Origin: Cyclobacterium sp.
Lineage (GTDB): Bacteria > Bacteroidota > Bacteroidia > Cytophagales > Cyclobacteriaceae
DNA length: 64,000 nt
NCBI RefSeq assembly: GCF_014762705.1
Contig: NZ_JABURL010000050.1
Coordinates: 1-64,000, forward strand
Reading direction: 5' to 3'
Shown piece after piece: positions 44,163-53,958 of the stretch. A program made the translations under genes and the position numbers. Numbering within the stretch: position 1 is the first letter of the stretch; each line of letters opens with the position of its first letter. Below the pieces are notes generated by a model, which was not told the DNA's origin, did no database searches, and saw nothing but the letters and a program-made list of their open reading frames with translations.

Positions 44163-45003
44163 ATCGGAACTCCTCATTAATCCTGATGGAAGTATTTACC
44201 ATTTGAACCTCAAACCCGGGCAAGTGGCAGATACGGTGATCGCTGTAGGAGATCCCGATAGGGTAGGAAAGATTTCCAGGTACTTTGATACCGTGGAGTT
44301 AAAGGTTCGCAAAAGGGAGTTTGTTACCCACACTGGAACATACCAGGGTAAAAGACTGAGTGTCATCAGTACTGGTATGGGTACAGATAATGTGGAGATT
44401 TTTATGACCGAACTGGATGCTTTGTTTAATGTGGACTTTGCAACCAGGCTTCCAAAGCCCAATCCCCAAAGACTGACTATTATACGTGTGGGAACCTCCG
44501 GAAGCATGCGTGCCGAAATCCCCGAAGACAGTCTTTTGCTGTCCGATTATGCATTGGGGCTTGATACACTGATGGCTTTTTATAAGCTTCCACAAACCGA
44601 TCTGGAACAGGACCTATCTTTTCAGGTAAAATCTGGTCTAAAATTGCCATTTATGCCTTATTGCGTACAGGGTTCAGCGGTGTTGAGGGCAAAGTTTAGT
44701 GAATTGCCTTCAGGTATAACAGTCACTTGTCCGGGTTTTTTTGGACCACAAGGTAGAAAAGTTAGGTTAAATCCTGTTTTAACTGATATTTTTGATCAAT
44801 TGGCAAAGATAAATGTCCATGGACTTCAATGCTCCAATTTTGAAATGGAGACCGCAGGGTATTATGCCATGGGCAGGCTACTGGGGCATGAAACCCTTAG
44901 CCTAAATGCCATTATTGCCAACCGCATCACCAAAAACTTTTCAAGTTCCCCAGAGGAGCTAATAGAAAGATTAATTGCCGTCGTTCTGGAAAAAACAGGC
45001 TGA
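44143..45003 (+). CDS. Nucleoside phosphorylase (uridine phosphorylase-like)
   Basis: 286-aa member of the NP-I family, splitting a nucleoside with phosphate into base and ribose-1-phosphate. Motifs: DTVIAVGDPDRVGKI, GMGTDNVEIF, RVGTSGSMRAEIP, and the ribose-binding NFEMETAGYYAMG. The pattern is closest to the uridine-phosphorylase-like proteins common in Bacteroidota. The start overlaps the TrhO-like gene by 20 bp in another frame, which points to coupled expression, both acting on RNA or pyrimidine metabolism. Confidence 0.9.
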   Translation: MVKPIPESELLINPDGSIYHLNLKPGQVADTVIAVGDPDRVGKISRYFDTVELKVRKREFVTHTGTYQGKRLSVISTGMGTDNVEIFMTELDALFNVDFATRLPKPNPQRLTIIRVGTSGSMRAEIPEDSLLLSDYALGLDTLMAFYKLPQTDLEQDLSFQVKSGLKLPFMPYCVQGSAVLRAKFSELPSGITVTCPGFFGPQGRKVRLNPVLTDIFDQLAKINVHGLQCSNFEMETAGYYAMGRLLGHETLSLNAIIANRITKNFSSSPEELIERLIAVVLEKTG

Positions 45004-45241
45004 ATCAAAAAGAAAGCATAAGTCTAAAAGTAAGCGATATTTTTACACCAGTGTATTATAAATCAGAACGGGTATGTACTGTTTCGTCCTGGACAGGTTT
45101 ACAACAGATGAAACTCAAATTGTACAACTGACTTTGTTATTCATACTTTGGGATTATAAGACAAAATAGGTCAAGGAAACAATAACAGCGAATCAGCTGG
45201 AGAAGGCAATGACTTTTAATAAGTCATCAGGTATCGGGATA

Positions 45242-47125
45242 TCAAGCGATGCCATCCAATTCGCTTAGTTCTAGCCAGCGCATTTCCAGGTCTGCGGTCT
45301 CTTTTTCAATGTTTTCTATTTCCATAGACCATTCTATCAGGGTCTGGTGGTTTTCTGTTCCCTCATTGATTTTGTTGATGTAGGACTCCTTTTTCTTGGC
45401 CAGATTTTCCAGGTCCTGAGAAATGGTTTCAAATTCTTTCTTGTCTTTGAAACTGGCTTTATTGGTGTTTTTGTCCTGATCCTTGCTATTGCCGGATTTT
45501 TTTTCCTCTGTTTTTTTTGTGGGACTGGTTTTTATGCGTTTCAAATTTTCACGGTAGTCTGTATAATTTCCGGGAAAATCACTGATTTTCCCCTCACCGT
45601 CAAATACAAACAGGTGTTCCACCAGTCTGTCCATAAAATACCTGTCATGAGAAACGATGACCAGGCAACCCGGAAAATTATCCAAAAAATCTTCCAGTGT
45701 ATTCAGGGTGACAATATCCAGGTCATTGGTAGGTTCATCGAGGATCAGGAAATTTGGACTTTTTACCAGTACCATAAGGAGTTGTAGTCTCCTTCTTTCT
45801 CCCCCACTTAATTTTGAAACAGGGGTATGTTGCTGCTTGGGTGGAAACCCGAATTGATTGAGAAATTGGCTGACGGTAATGGTACTGCCACCCGCTACTG
45901 TTACCACTTCTGCCACCTCCTTGACAATATCAATCAAGCGCTTTGTTTCATCGAAACTATCCTCCTCTTGCCTGTAATAGCCAAAAGCGGTGGTTTGACC
46001 GATGGTGACCGTGCCTTTATCCGGGGATATCATTCCGGTGAGCATGTTGAGGAAGGTAGTTTTACCTGCTCCATTGGGGCCTATGATGCCAATTTTATCA
46101 CCTTTTTTGAAAACATAACTAAAATCATTTATCAAGTTCAAATCGCCGTAGGATTTGTGGATTTTTTCGATTTCCACGATCTTTTTGCCCAGGCGTTGGG
46201 CAGTAACTTCCAGACTGATATCCCGCTCCTCCGATTTATTGAAAGCTTTTTCTTTGGTTTCCTCAAATGCATCAACCCTGTATTTGGCTTTGGTACCCCG
46301 GGCTTTAGGTTGCCTCCTGATCCAATCAAGCTCTTTTTTATAAAGGCTTTTGGCCTTTTCCTGTTCGGTGGCCTGAGCAGCTTTTCTATCAGCTTTTTTT
46401 TCCAGAAAGTATCCGTAATTTCCTGCATACCGATAAAGGTTGCCTTGCTCCAATTCCAGAATCTGGTTTGTTACTTTATCCAGAAAATATCGGTCGTGAG
46501 TTACCATTAGCAGGGAAAGGTTGGCTTTTGAAAGATATTCTTCCAGCCATTCGATAGTTTCCAGGTCCAGGTGATTGGTAGGTTCATCCAATAACAAGAG
46601 GTCGGGAAAATTTAATATTGCTTTGGCCAGGGCCACTCGTTTTCTTTGCCCTCCGCTGAGTGCTGATACCTGAATGCTGGTATCATGAAGGCCTAATTTA
46701 CCCAAAACTTCATTGATCTGGTATTCAAAATCCCAGGCCTGCAACTGGTCCATTTTTTCGAACAGGGGCTGCAGCTTATCATTGTTTCCGTCTTTTTCTG
46801 CCTGCAATAGGGCCTTTTGATAGGCCTGAATTACTTGTATGGTTTCATTGTCCGGATCGTCAAAAATGGTTTGATAGATGCTTTTTTCTCCAGAAAAAAC
46901 AGGGTTTTGGTGCACATAGGCTATCCTGGCTTCCAGGTTGATCACCACTTGCCCTTCGTCAGGGATCTCTTCACCCATGATAATTTTCATCAAAGTTGAT
47001 TTTCCGGCACCATTAATACCTACAAGGGCTGTCTTTTGTCCCTGATCTATGCCAAAAGAAATCCTGGAAAAAAGCACACGCTCTCCAAAGGACTTACTCA
47101 AATTTTCTACGGATAGGTGATTCAT
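45242..47125 (-). CDS. ABC-F family ATPase (Uup-like)
   Basis: 627-aa soluble protein with two ABC domains and no membrane part. Walker A: GINGAGKST and GPNGAGKTTF. Signatures: LSGGQRKRVALAKA and LSGGERRRLQLL. Walker B: LLLLDEPTNHLDL and FLILDEPTNDLDI. The C-terminal coiled coil (about 535-625, rich in Lys/Glu) is typical of Uup. ABC-F proteins act on ribosomes; Uup has also been linked to DNA-structure stability. A promoter box sits only 4 nt before the start codon. Confidence 0.92.
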   Translation of the reverse strand: MNHLSVENLSKSFGERVLFSRISFGIDQGQKTALVGINGAGKSTLMKIIMGEEIPDEGQVVINLEARIAYVHQNPVFSGEKSIYQTIFDDPDNETIQVIQAYQKALLQAEKDGNNDKLQPLFEKMDQLQAWDFEYQINEVLGKLGLHDTSIQVSALSGGQRKRVALAKAILNFPDLLLLDEPTNHLDLETIEWLEEYLSKANLSLLMVTHDRYFLDKVTNQILELEQGNLYRYAGNYGYFLEKKADRKAAQATEQEKAKSLYKKELDWIRRQPKARGTKAKYRVDAFEETKEKAFNKSEERDISLEVTAQRLGKKIVEIEKIHKSYGDLNLINDFSYVFKKGDKIGIIGPNGAGKTTFLNMLTGMISPDKGTVTIGQTTAFGYYRQEEDSFDETKRLIDIVKEVAEVVTVAGGSTITVSQFLNQFGFPPKQQHTPVSKLSGGERRRLQLLMVLVKSPNFLILDEPTNDLDIVTLNTLEDFLDNFPGCLVIVSHDRYFMDRLVEHLFVFDGEGKISDFPGNYTDYRENLKRIKTSPTKKTEEKKSGNSKDQDKNTNKASFKDKKEFETISQDLENLAKKKESYINKINEGTENHQTLIEWSMEIENIEKETADLEMRWLELSELDGIA

Positions 47126-47129
47126 AAGG

Positions 47130-47160
47130 CAAAATTACGATGGTATTTCGGATAATTCAA
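47130..47160 (-). promoter_or_regulatory. Promoter of the ABC-F gene with almost no leader
   Basis: On the minus strand: TTG (47158-47160), 20-nt spacer, TAATTTTG (47130-47137), CCTT, then ATG at 47125. Spacing fits the phylum consensus. Transcription would begin at or next to the start codon, implying a leaderless or nearly leaderless mRNA. Confidence 0.5.
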
Positions 47161-47186
47161 TTTTTGCGGTCAGCCCGCACATGATT

Positions 47187-47381
47187 TTATTCCTTAGCGG
47201 CAATATTGAAGGGATCAGGTGGAAAATTATCAGGTGGTGAATGTGCAAATGCGAGTGTTAAACCAGTGCTAACTTCCAAATCCTCTGAACTATTCTGTTT
47301 GAATGAATAGCCTACTGCCTGATCCAATAAAAAAATGTATTCCTCGGGTTTTACATCAAAAATGCCAGGGCTTAAAAGCAA
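47187..47381 (-). CDS. Possible small hypothetical protein, 64 aa
   Basis: No family recognised. The chain reads as plausible protein (DVKPEEYIFLLDQAVGYSF...) with an acidic, Pro-rich end. It lies between the coiled-coil gene and the ABC-F promoter, on the same strand as both. No terminator, promoter or clear ribosome-binding site supports it. It could be a chance open frame. Confidence 0.3.
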   Translation of the reverse strand: MLLSPGIFDVKPEEYIFLLDQAVGYSFKQNSSEDLEVSTGLTLAFAHSPPDNFPPDPFNIAAKE

Positions 47382-47440
47382 TCTATACAGATCTTTAATT
47401 ATTAAGTGAAAGTTGGTTTCCCAGAGCTTTTCTTTGCGGA

Positions 47441-47752
47441 TTATTTCAATAGCTCATTGACGGCGTTGATTAAAGAACGGACGCTTTGTTTAAGATGAAA
47501 GAATGATTCTTCAAGGAAAGGTTTCGCATTTCCTCTATTGCTTTTGTATTTTTCTTCGAACTTTGCCTTTTTTTCATGGAGTTCTTTTTCGAGTTTTTCT
47601 TTGTTCTTGCGCAGTTCCTTAATTTTCTTCTCGATCTCTTCGCTGGCTTCTCCGGTTGCCTTTGTTCCTTTTTCGATCAGTACTTCGATTTTGCTACCGA
47701 TTTCCTGAAGCATTTTTTCAATCTCTTCAAATCCTGATTTTTTCTTTTCCAT
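47441..47752 (-). CDS. Small coiled-coil protein, 103 aa
   Basis: Highly charged (Lys/Glu-rich) helical protein with heptad-like coiled coil from about residue 5 to 70 (EEIEKMLQEIGSKIEVLIEKG, KKIKELRKNKEKLEKEL). It ends in an amphipathic segment (HLKQSVRSLINAVNELL). Start chosen at 47752 (MEKKKSGFE); the frame upstream of that start is not protein-like. No signal peptide. It resembles phasin- or apolipoprotein-like small helical proteins, but no function can be assigned. Confidence 0.7.
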   Translation of the reverse strand: MEKKKSGFEEIEKMLQEIGSKIEVLIEKGTKATGEASEEIEKKIKELRKNKEKLEKELHEKKAKFEEKYKSNRGNAKPFLEESFFHLKQSVRSLINAVNELLK

Positions 47753-47852
47753 GTCTTTTTTCTTTATTACGTTAAAAGTAACTAAAATTCTGTACAAAAC
47801 ATCAGAAAAAATGAAGCCGGGAGCGTAATGAAGGATAGTATCGGGAAAAAAA

Positions 47853-47874
47853 ATGCCCCAGTTTTCAGGGGCAT
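47853..47874 (-). terminator. Terminator after the 63-aa gene
   Basis: Stem ATGCCCC (47853-47859) / GGGGCAT (47868-47874), 8-nt loop. On the minus strand it is followed by eight T. It comes 13 bp after the stop of the small gene at 47887-48078, supporting that gene as a separate transcript. Confidence 0.8.
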
Positions 47875-47886
47875 AAGATAGATGGT

Positions 47887-48078
47887 TTAACCGGCCAGTT
47901 TGATAAAGTATTTGTTCAAAATGGGCTCGTATAATTTGGAAAATGTCTTATAACACCAAACCCTGAACTCTTCCAGTTCTGTGGGAACCAGAAGGTTCAG
48001 TCCCTTGCGCAACTCCTTTTCAAAGAGTTTGCTGTCAAAACTTACCTTCAATAAAATAGTTTTAACATATTCCATCAT
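47887..48078 (-). CDS. Small hypothetical protein, 63 aa
   Basis: No known domain. MMEYVKTILLKVSFDSKLFEKELRKG and the C-terminal FSKLYEPILNKYFIKLAG suggest a compact helical protein. A strong intrinsic terminator directly after the stop, on the same strand, argues that this is a real transcribed gene. It is divergent from batD. Confidence 0.6.
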   Translation of the reverse strand: MMEYVKTILLKVSFDSKLFEKELRKGLNLLVPTELEEFRVWCYKTFSKLYEPILNKYFIKLAG

Positions 48079-48213
48079 GGGTCATGTTATTTTAAGTTAG
48101 TTTTAGGAAAAAGAATACTATTATTACTCCATACGGTAATAGATTTGATTTGTTACGTATAAAATATACTTGTTTATTTGCAGTTATATTTAAAGATAAT
48201 ACAATCATCTTAT

Positions 48214-49659
48214 ATGTGTTTAACGACGAAGCATTTTCTTTTCGTATTTCTCCTGGGCCTTTTTTCCAATCAGGCGATGGCTCAGGATATCAAAATTGAA
48301 TTGGGAGAAAGTGAAGTTGCATTGAATGAAACTTTTACCATAAAAGTAACAGTCTCCGGGGAAAAGATACGGTCTTATGATCAGTTACCCGAAATTCCCG
48401 GATTTCAGAAGCAGGGAGTATCCCAAAGCTCATCCATGAATATCATCAATGGCCAAATGAGTAGTACCAATAGCATCATCCAATATTATAAACCCTTGAG
48501 AAAGGGCCAATTCACAGTGCCTGATTTTACGCTTTCTGTAAATGGGGAAGCTGTATCGACGCCCGGAAAGACCATCACTGTAATAGATGCACGGGCCAGT
48601 ACCAGAAACAACCGTGCCTTAGACCCTTTGGATGATCTTTTTGGGAGAAGGGATGCCGAAGAGCCAGAGTATGTAGAGGTGGAGGATGATGCGTTCTTTT
48701 CTCTTTCGGTAGACAAAGAGGAAGTCTTTGTCGGAGAAGGATTTAACGTAAGTCTTGCTTTTTATATGTCTGAAGCCAATCAGGCTCCTTTCAATTTTCA
48801 TGAGCCTGGAAAACAGCTTGAGCGGATTATCAATGAGATCAAACCGGGGAATGCCTGGGAGGAAAATTTTAACATCACCAGTATTCAACCGGAGAAAGTG
48901 GAATTTGGAGGAAAAATATGGACCAAATATAAGGTTTACGAAGCAAGTTTTTTTCCGTTTAATTCTGGAACCGTTGATTTTCCTCAGGTGGGCTGGGAAA
49001 TGATCAAATACAGATTGGCAAAAAACCCAAGTTTTTTTGGAAGTAACCGCCTTCAGGATTTTAAAACCTTCTACTCACAACCCAAATCCATAAAGGTAAA
49101 ACCGCTCCCCCCTCACCCCCTGAAAAATGAGGTGAGTGTAGGCAACTACCGATTGAGGGAAAGTTTTGAAGAACTTGAGGCACGGACCGGAGAAGGATTT
49201 ACCTATGATTTTACCATTTTGGGTGAGGGGAATATCAGTTCCATTCGCCCACCGGTTGTAAAAAGAGGACAAAAACTCAATACTTTTGATCCAAATGAAC
49301 AAGTGCAGATCAACAGGGGAAGGGGAAAAGTGACAGGTATGAAAGAGTTCAGTTATTTTATGACATTAAATGAACAGGAAAGGGTGGCTTTGAAAGATCA
49401 TTTTGAATGGATTTATTTTAATCCGGATTTGGCCCAATACGACACCTTGCAACCAAAGGCGGTAGTCAATGTCACTGGGGAGAGCAGGATAAACCAGGCC
49501 ATCTCTTCTTCACGTTTGGGAGGATTGTATGATCTGATAGAAGTTGAGGACAATAAGCTTTTAAACCAGGGATTTAAATATTATTTTTCCATCCTGATAA
49601 ATGTTTTGCTCTTCATGGCACTGATTTTATTGGGGTTTTTGATTATAAAGAAAAATTAG
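48214..49659 (+). CDS. BatD-family protein
   Basis: 481-aa protein with a Sec signal peptide (MCLTTKHFLFVFLLGLF...AMAQ), several Ig-like domains and one C-terminal membrane helix (about 455-478). N-terminal segment IKIELGESEVALNETFTIKVTVSG and QYYKPLRKGQFTVPDFTLSVNG are typical of BatD (aerotolerance/oxygen-tolerance family). The start at 48214 gives a better signal peptide than 48178. Usually batD sits with batA, batB, batC and batE; here it stands alone, next to aroC, so it may be a second copy. A TAGATTTG -7-like box lies at 48140-48147. Confidence 0.87.
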   Translation: MCLTTKHFLFVFLLGLFSNQAMAQDIKIELGESEVALNETFTIKVTVSGEKIRSYDQLPEIPGFQKQGVSQSSSMNIINGQMSSTNSIIQYYKPLRKGQFTVPDFTLSVNGEAVSTPGKTITVIDARASTRNNRALDPLDDLFGRRDAEEPEYVEVEDDAFFSLSVDKEEVFVGEGFNVSLAFYMSEANQAPFNFHEPGKQLERIINEIKPGNAWEENFNITSIQPEKVEFGGKIWTKYKVYEASFFPFNSGTVDFPQVGWEMIKYRLAKNPSFFGSNRLQDFKTFYSQPKSIKVKPLPPHPLKNEVSVGNYRLRESFEELEARTGEGFTYDFTILGEGNISSIRPPVVKRGQKLNTFDPNEQVQINRGRGKVTGMKEFSYFMTLNEQERVALKDHFEWIYFNPDLAQYDTLQPKAVVNVTGESRINQAISSSRLGGLYDLIEVEDNKLLNQGFKYYFSILINVLLFMALILLGFLIIKKN

Positions 49660-49662
49660 TTC

Positions 49663-50739
49663 ATGCGCAATACATTTGGTAATGTTTTCACTATCACCAC
49701 CTTTGGTGAATCTCATGGTAAGGGGCTTGGCGTCATCATAGATGGTTGTCCGGCAGGAATAGCCATATCGGAAGAATTTATCAGAAAAGAGCTTCAACGC
49801 AGGAAGCCCGGACAATCAAAAATTACCACCCAGCGAAAGGAAGAAGATGAATTTGAAATCTTGTCCGGTGTGTTTGAGGGCCAGAGTACAGGTACGCCAA
49901 TAGCTATAGTCATCTACAATACCGATCAAAAAAGCAAGGATTATTCGCATATTGCGGATAAATTCCGTCCCTCTCATGCTGATTTCACCTACCATGAAAA
50001 ATATGGAGTTCGGGATTACCGTGGGGGCGGGAGGAGTAGTGCCAGGGAAACTGCCGCGAGGGTGGCTGCCGGGGCTGTTGCAAAATTAATGCTTGCCCAA
50101 TATGGCATTACCATCAATGCTTACGTAAGCCAGGCTGGTCACATTCGTCTTGAAAAACCCTATGCTGAATTGGATTTTGGCCAAATTGAATCCAATATGG
50201 TTCGCTGTCCGGATTCAACAACGGCAGAGCAAATGATTGCCCTGATAGATGAGACCCGAAAAAACCGGGATACCATTGGTGGTGTGGTCAGTTGTGTGGC
50301 TCAGGGCGTACCTACGGCATTGGGTGAACCGGTTTTTGATCGTTTACATGCTGTTTTAGGCCATGCCATGCTTAGTATCAATGCGGTTAAGGGGTTTGAA
50401 TATGGAAGTGGTTTTGAGGGGGTGAGCATGAAGGGATCCGAGCATAACGATGTTTTTTACAAAGAAGAAGGCAAAATAAAAACAAAAACTAACCATTCCG
50501 GCGGTATTCAGGGTGGTATTTCCAATGGAGAAGATATTTATTTTCGGGTAGCTTTTAAGCCTGTTGCTACCATCATGCAGGATCAGGAAAGCATCAATTC
50601 CGAGGGAGAAGCTACCACTGTCACTGGCAAAGGCCGCCACGACCCCTGTGTGGTGCCAAGGGCAGTGCCCATAGTCGAAGCCATGTGCGCTTTGGTAATT
50701 GCAGATTTTATCCTATTGAATCGTTCCAGCAAAATATAA
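49663..50739 (+). CDS. aroC: Chorismate synthase
   Basis: 358-aa enzyme making chorismate from EPSP, using reduced FMN, the last shared step of aromatic amino acid synthesis. Motifs: [19 protein letters not shown] (His-containing N-terminus), [30 protein letters not shown], and C-terminal [18 protein letters not shown]. Length is normal. The gene begins 3 bp after batD stops, so they share a transcript. Confidence 0.97.
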   Translation: MRNTFGNVFTITTFGESHGKGLGVIIDGCPAGIAISEEFIRKELQRRKPGQSKITTQRKEEDEFEILSGVFEGQSTGTPIAIVIYNTDQKSKDYSHIADKFRPSHADFTYHEKYGVRDYRGGGRSSARETAARVAAGAVAKLMLAQYGITINAYVSQAGHIRLEKPYAELDFGQIESNMVRCPDSTTAEQMIALIDETRKNRDTIGGVVSCVAQGVPTALGEPVFDRLHAVLGHAMLSINAVKGFEYGSGFEGVSMKGSEHNDVFYKEEGKIKTKTNHSGGIQGGISNGEDIYFRVAFKPVATIMQDQESINSEGEATTVTGKGRHDPCVVPRAVPIVEAMCALVIADFILLNRSSKI

Positions 50740-50761
50740 CCACCACAACCACTAATCACAC

Positions 50762-52087
50762 ATGAAAAAAAGAATACCCCTTCACACCCAAATTATCATC
50801 GGCCTGGTCCTGGGACTAATGGTAGGCCTGGGAGTAGTCAAATTGGGAATTTCGCCGGATTTTACCTTAAATTATATCAAACCTGTAGGGACCATTTTCA
50901 TTAACGGACTGAAAATGATAGCTGTACCGCTGGTACTGGCCTCCCTGATTGTAGGGGTCTCTAACTTAGGTGACATCACCAAACTCAGCCGTATCGGTGG
51001 GAAAACCATTCTTACTTATATTTTTACCACCGCTCTTTCCGTGACCATAGGTTTAGTGATTGTAAATATTTTCAATCCGGGTAAAAGTTTGCCTACAGAT
51101 ACCAGGGACAACCTGATGAGTTTGTATGATGAAACTGCAGATAGTAAATCCCTTCAAGCCGAAGAATTAAAGCAACAAAGTCCCTTGCAGCCTTTGGTGG
51201 ACATGGTGCCTGAAAATGTTTTCCTGGCAGCTACAGATAATGCCAGCATGCTACAGGTCGTGTTTTTTGCCATTATTGTCGGCATTGCACTGATTCAGAT
51301 TCCCAAGAGTAAGGCCGAACCTGTAATTGCTTTTTTTGAAGGATTGAATGATGTCATAATCAAGATTGTCGGGTTCATCATGATACTTGCACCATATGGT
51401 GTTTTTGCCCTGATGGCTTCCCTCATAGTAGAAATAACGGGTGATAATCCGGATTCTGCCCTGGAATTACTCCTTGCGTTGCTAAAGTACAGCCTGGTAG
51501 TTTTGGGAGGCCTGTTTTTTATGATTTTATTCATTTACCCCATGATCCTGAAACTTTTCACCAAAGTCAGGTACCTTGATTTTTTCAAAGCGATCAGACC
51601 AGCGCAATTACTTGCTTTCACGACCAGCTCCAGTTCTGCCACTCTTCCTGTCACCATGAAGCAGGTGGAGGAGGAAATTGGTGTTTCTGAGGAGGTAAGT
51701 AGTTTTGTGTTGCCTCTGGGTGCCACCATTAATATGGACGGAACAAGCCTCTATCAGGGAGTAGCAGCTGTATTTATTGCCCAGGCCCTGGGAATGGACT
51801 TGACTTTAAGTCAGCAGTTGTTGATCGTGATGACCGCTACACTTGCCTCAATTGGAACGGCAGGGGTACCTGGCGCGGGAATAATCATGCTGATTATTGT
51901 TTTGGAGTCCATAGGCGTACCAGCAGCAGGGATTGCTTTGATACTCGCCCCTGATCGTATTTTGGATATGTTCAGGACAATTGTAAATGTAACAGGAGAT
52001 GCAATGGTATGCACCGTGGTCGCCTCTACTGAGGGGGAATTGCCAGAAGGTCTGGTGCGCAAAGCAAACCCATTGACGGCATCCTGA
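50762..52087 (+). CDS. Dicarboxylate/amino acid:cation symporter (DAACS family)
   Basis: 441-aa inner-membrane transporter of the GltP/DctA family. Family motifs: serine-rich hairpin TTSSSSATLPVT, the NMDGTSLYQG motif in TM7, and GVPGAGIIMLIIVLESIG. It imports glutamate, aspartate or C4-dicarboxylates with Na+ or H+. It follows aroC by 22 bp and could be co-transcribed. Confidence 0.93.
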   Translation: MKKRIPLHTQIIIGLVLGLMVGLGVVKLGISPDFTLNYIKPVGTIFINGLKMIAVPLVLASLIVGVSNLGDITKLSRIGGKTILTYIFTTALSVTIGLVIVNIFNPGKSLPTDTRDNLMSLYDETADSKSLQAEELKQQSPLQPLVDMVPENVFLAATDNASMLQVVFFAIIVGIALIQIPKSKAEPVIAFFEGLNDVIIKIVGFIMILAPYGVFALMASLIVEITGDNPDSALELLLALLKYSLVVLGGLFFMILFIYPMILKLFTKVRYLDFFKAIRPAQLLAFTTSSSSATLPVTMKQVEEEIGVSEEVSSFVLPLGATINMDGTSLYQGVAAVFIAQALGMDLTLSQQLLIVMTATLASIGTAGVPGAGIIMLIIVLESIGVPAAGIALILAPDRILDMFRTIVNVTGDAMVCTVVASTEGELPEGLVRKANPLTAS

Positions 52088-52184
52088 AAATCAATAATCG
52101 CAGGAAATATACCTTTTCCGAACCATCATTGATTCCCTGGCGTTTCAGTGGTAGAAAATATAGCGTACTTAAATATTGTGATCA

Positions 52185-52766
52185 ATGTTAGAAGCAGAGA
52201 AAAAGCCGGTTCATCTTTACATGGAAGCCAACCCCAATCCCAATTCTTTAAAGTTTGTTGCCAACTTCATGTTGGCAGATGATGGGGTGAGTTTTGATTT
52301 TCCGGATGAAAAAAGTGCAGAGAATGCACCTTTGGCCAAAGAGCTATTCAATTTTGCAGCTGTAGAAAGGGTATTTATCGCATCCAATTTTGTTACCGTA
52401 ACAAAAAAAGCCGATATACCATGGGAAACCATTCAAGATCATATCCGAAATCATATCAAGGAGTTTTTATCTTCCGGGAAGCAACCTGTAACGACTCAAT
52501 TTGAGCAAGATCCACTTTTCGATGAAAATGATAGCGAAACGGTAAAAAAAATCAAAGGCATCCTGGATGAATACATTCGACCTGCAGTGGAACAAGATGG
52601 AGGAGCCATTGTCTTTCATAGTTTTCAGGATGGTATCGTTAAGGTGTTGCTGCAGGGCGCATGTTCAGGCTGTCCCTCAAGTACCATTACCTTAAAAGCA
52701 GGAATTGAAAACTTACTCACCGGAATGTTGGAAGAGGTCAAAGGTGTGGAAGCCGAAGGAGTATAG
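52185..52766 (+). CDS. NifU-like Fe-S scaffold protein (Nfu type)
   Basis: 193-aa protein with an N-terminal Nfu_N domain (ANPNPNSLKFVANFMLAD) and a C-terminal NifU domain with the cluster-binding CxxC in GACSGCPSSTITLKAGIENLL. It carries a 4Fe-4S cluster to target proteins such as IspH or Nqr-type enzymes. Cysteines are intact. Confidence 0.93.
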   Translation: MLEAEKKPVHLYMEANPNPNSLKFVANFMLADDGVSFDFPDEKSAENAPLAKELFNFAAVERVFIASNFVTVTKKADIPWETIQDHIRNHIKEFLSSGKQPVTTQFEQDPLFDENDSETVKKIKGILDEYIRPAVEQDGGAIVFHSFQDGIVKVLLQGACSGCPSSTITLKAGIENLLTGMLEEVKGVEAEGV

Positions 52767-52791
52767 TTTGTAGCTTTTCATTAGCAGATCA

Positions 52792-53871
52792 ATGGTCCTT
52801 GGAAGGTGGATTGGAGGGATTTTGGGTCTATTTTCAGTCCTTATAAGACTTGTTTCTCAAAACTACCCCAGCTTCACTGAAGTATGGTATGCCAGGGGTC
52901 TTTATCCTGCCATTAGAGGTATACTCGATTATTCCATTACGCTTCTTCCTATTCCAGCATTTTACCTGCTGCTAGCAGGGCTGCTCTGGCTGGGATGGGT
53001 TTTTTTTAAAGGATTGATCAAAGAAATCAAGGGTTTCAGGTCGAGATTGTATTTTTGCTTCAGGAGATTGATAAACTTTTCCGGTTGGATCGTATTTTTT
53101 TTCCTTTTTCTCTGGGGCTATAATTATTACAGGATCCCGCTTTACCAGCATTTATCCTTGCAGCCAGCACCATTGAACACGGAATTGTTGCTACAGGAAA
53201 TGGCAGCTACTCAGGCTGGTCTGTTTCACCTTAGAGGACGCCTTCAACAGGATAGCGATACTATTGTCAATTTTTGGGATTTTAAGGATCACAGGGAATT
53301 GCTTAGAAGAGAAATGAAAATCATTTTGTCAGATATGGGTTATTCCTGGCGGGGAATGCCTACGGTGAAACAGTTTTATCCTTCAGGAATGATGAGAAGA
53401 ATGGGTATTTTCGGTATTTATTTCCCTTTTACAGGCGAAGGCTATCTTGATCCTTCCCTACATCCATTGGAAAAAAGCTTTACACTTGCCCATGAATTGG
53501 CTCATGGTTTTGGGATTACAGATGAGGGAGAAGCCAACTTCATCGCCTGGCTGGTTTGTGCTGAAAGCAGTGATCCTTTTCTGAAATATGCGGGAGAACT
53601 CAAACTTTTCAGGTACCAGTTGAACGATTTGCATAGAATGGACCGGGAATCGTACAGTCAGTTTACAGAAAATATTCCCATAGCCATTAAATCGGATATA
53701 GTGGAAATCCAAAAAGCCAACCTGGAAATCAGACCTTATTCGCTTGAATTAAGCCGGAAATCCAACGATTTGTACCTGAAATCTCAGGGGATTAAAGCAG
53801 GGGTAAAGAGTTATGCCCAACTCCCCATGCTGGCTTTTGCATGGAGATCAAAATCCGGAAATTCTTATTGA
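52792..53871 (+). CDS. DUF3810 family membrane protein with HExxH motif
   Basis: 359-aa protein with about three N-terminal membrane helices (residues 5-120). A soluble part carries LAHELAHGFGITDEGEANFIAW: HExxH plus a downstream Glu, the layout of a zincin metalloprotease. The family is common in Bacteroidota; protease activity is likely but unproven. It is 25 bp after the Nfu gene. Confidence 0.87.
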   Translation: MVLGRWIGGILGLFSVLIRLVSQNYPSFTEVWYARGLYPAIRGILDYSITLLPIPAFYLLLAGLLWLGWVFFKGLIKEIKGFRSRLYFCFRRLINFSGWIVFFFLFLWGYNYYRIPLYQHLSLQPAPLNTELLLQEMAATQAGLFHLRGRLQQDSDTIVNFWDFKDHRELLRREMKIILSDMGYSWRGMPTVKQFYPSGMMRRMGIFGIYFPFTGEGYLDPSLHPLEKSFTLAHELAHGFGITDEGEANFIAWLVCAESSDPFLKYAGELKLFRYQLNDLHRMDRESYSQFTENIPIAIKSDIVEIQKANLEIRPYSLELSRKSNDLYLKSQGIKAGVKSYAQLPMLAFAWRSKSGNSY

Positions 53872-53958
53872 AGCGGAAATAGCACCTGGGAATCTTCCTG
53901 TAGCCTTTCCCCTCGCAGAGAAAGCTTATACCGGAACCAGGGTAAAAGACCTATAATA

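Noticed and set aside
45209-45227. Hairpin ATGACTT/AAGTCAT between convergent genes
   Set aside because: AT-rich 7-bp stem without a T-run; not convincing as a terminator.
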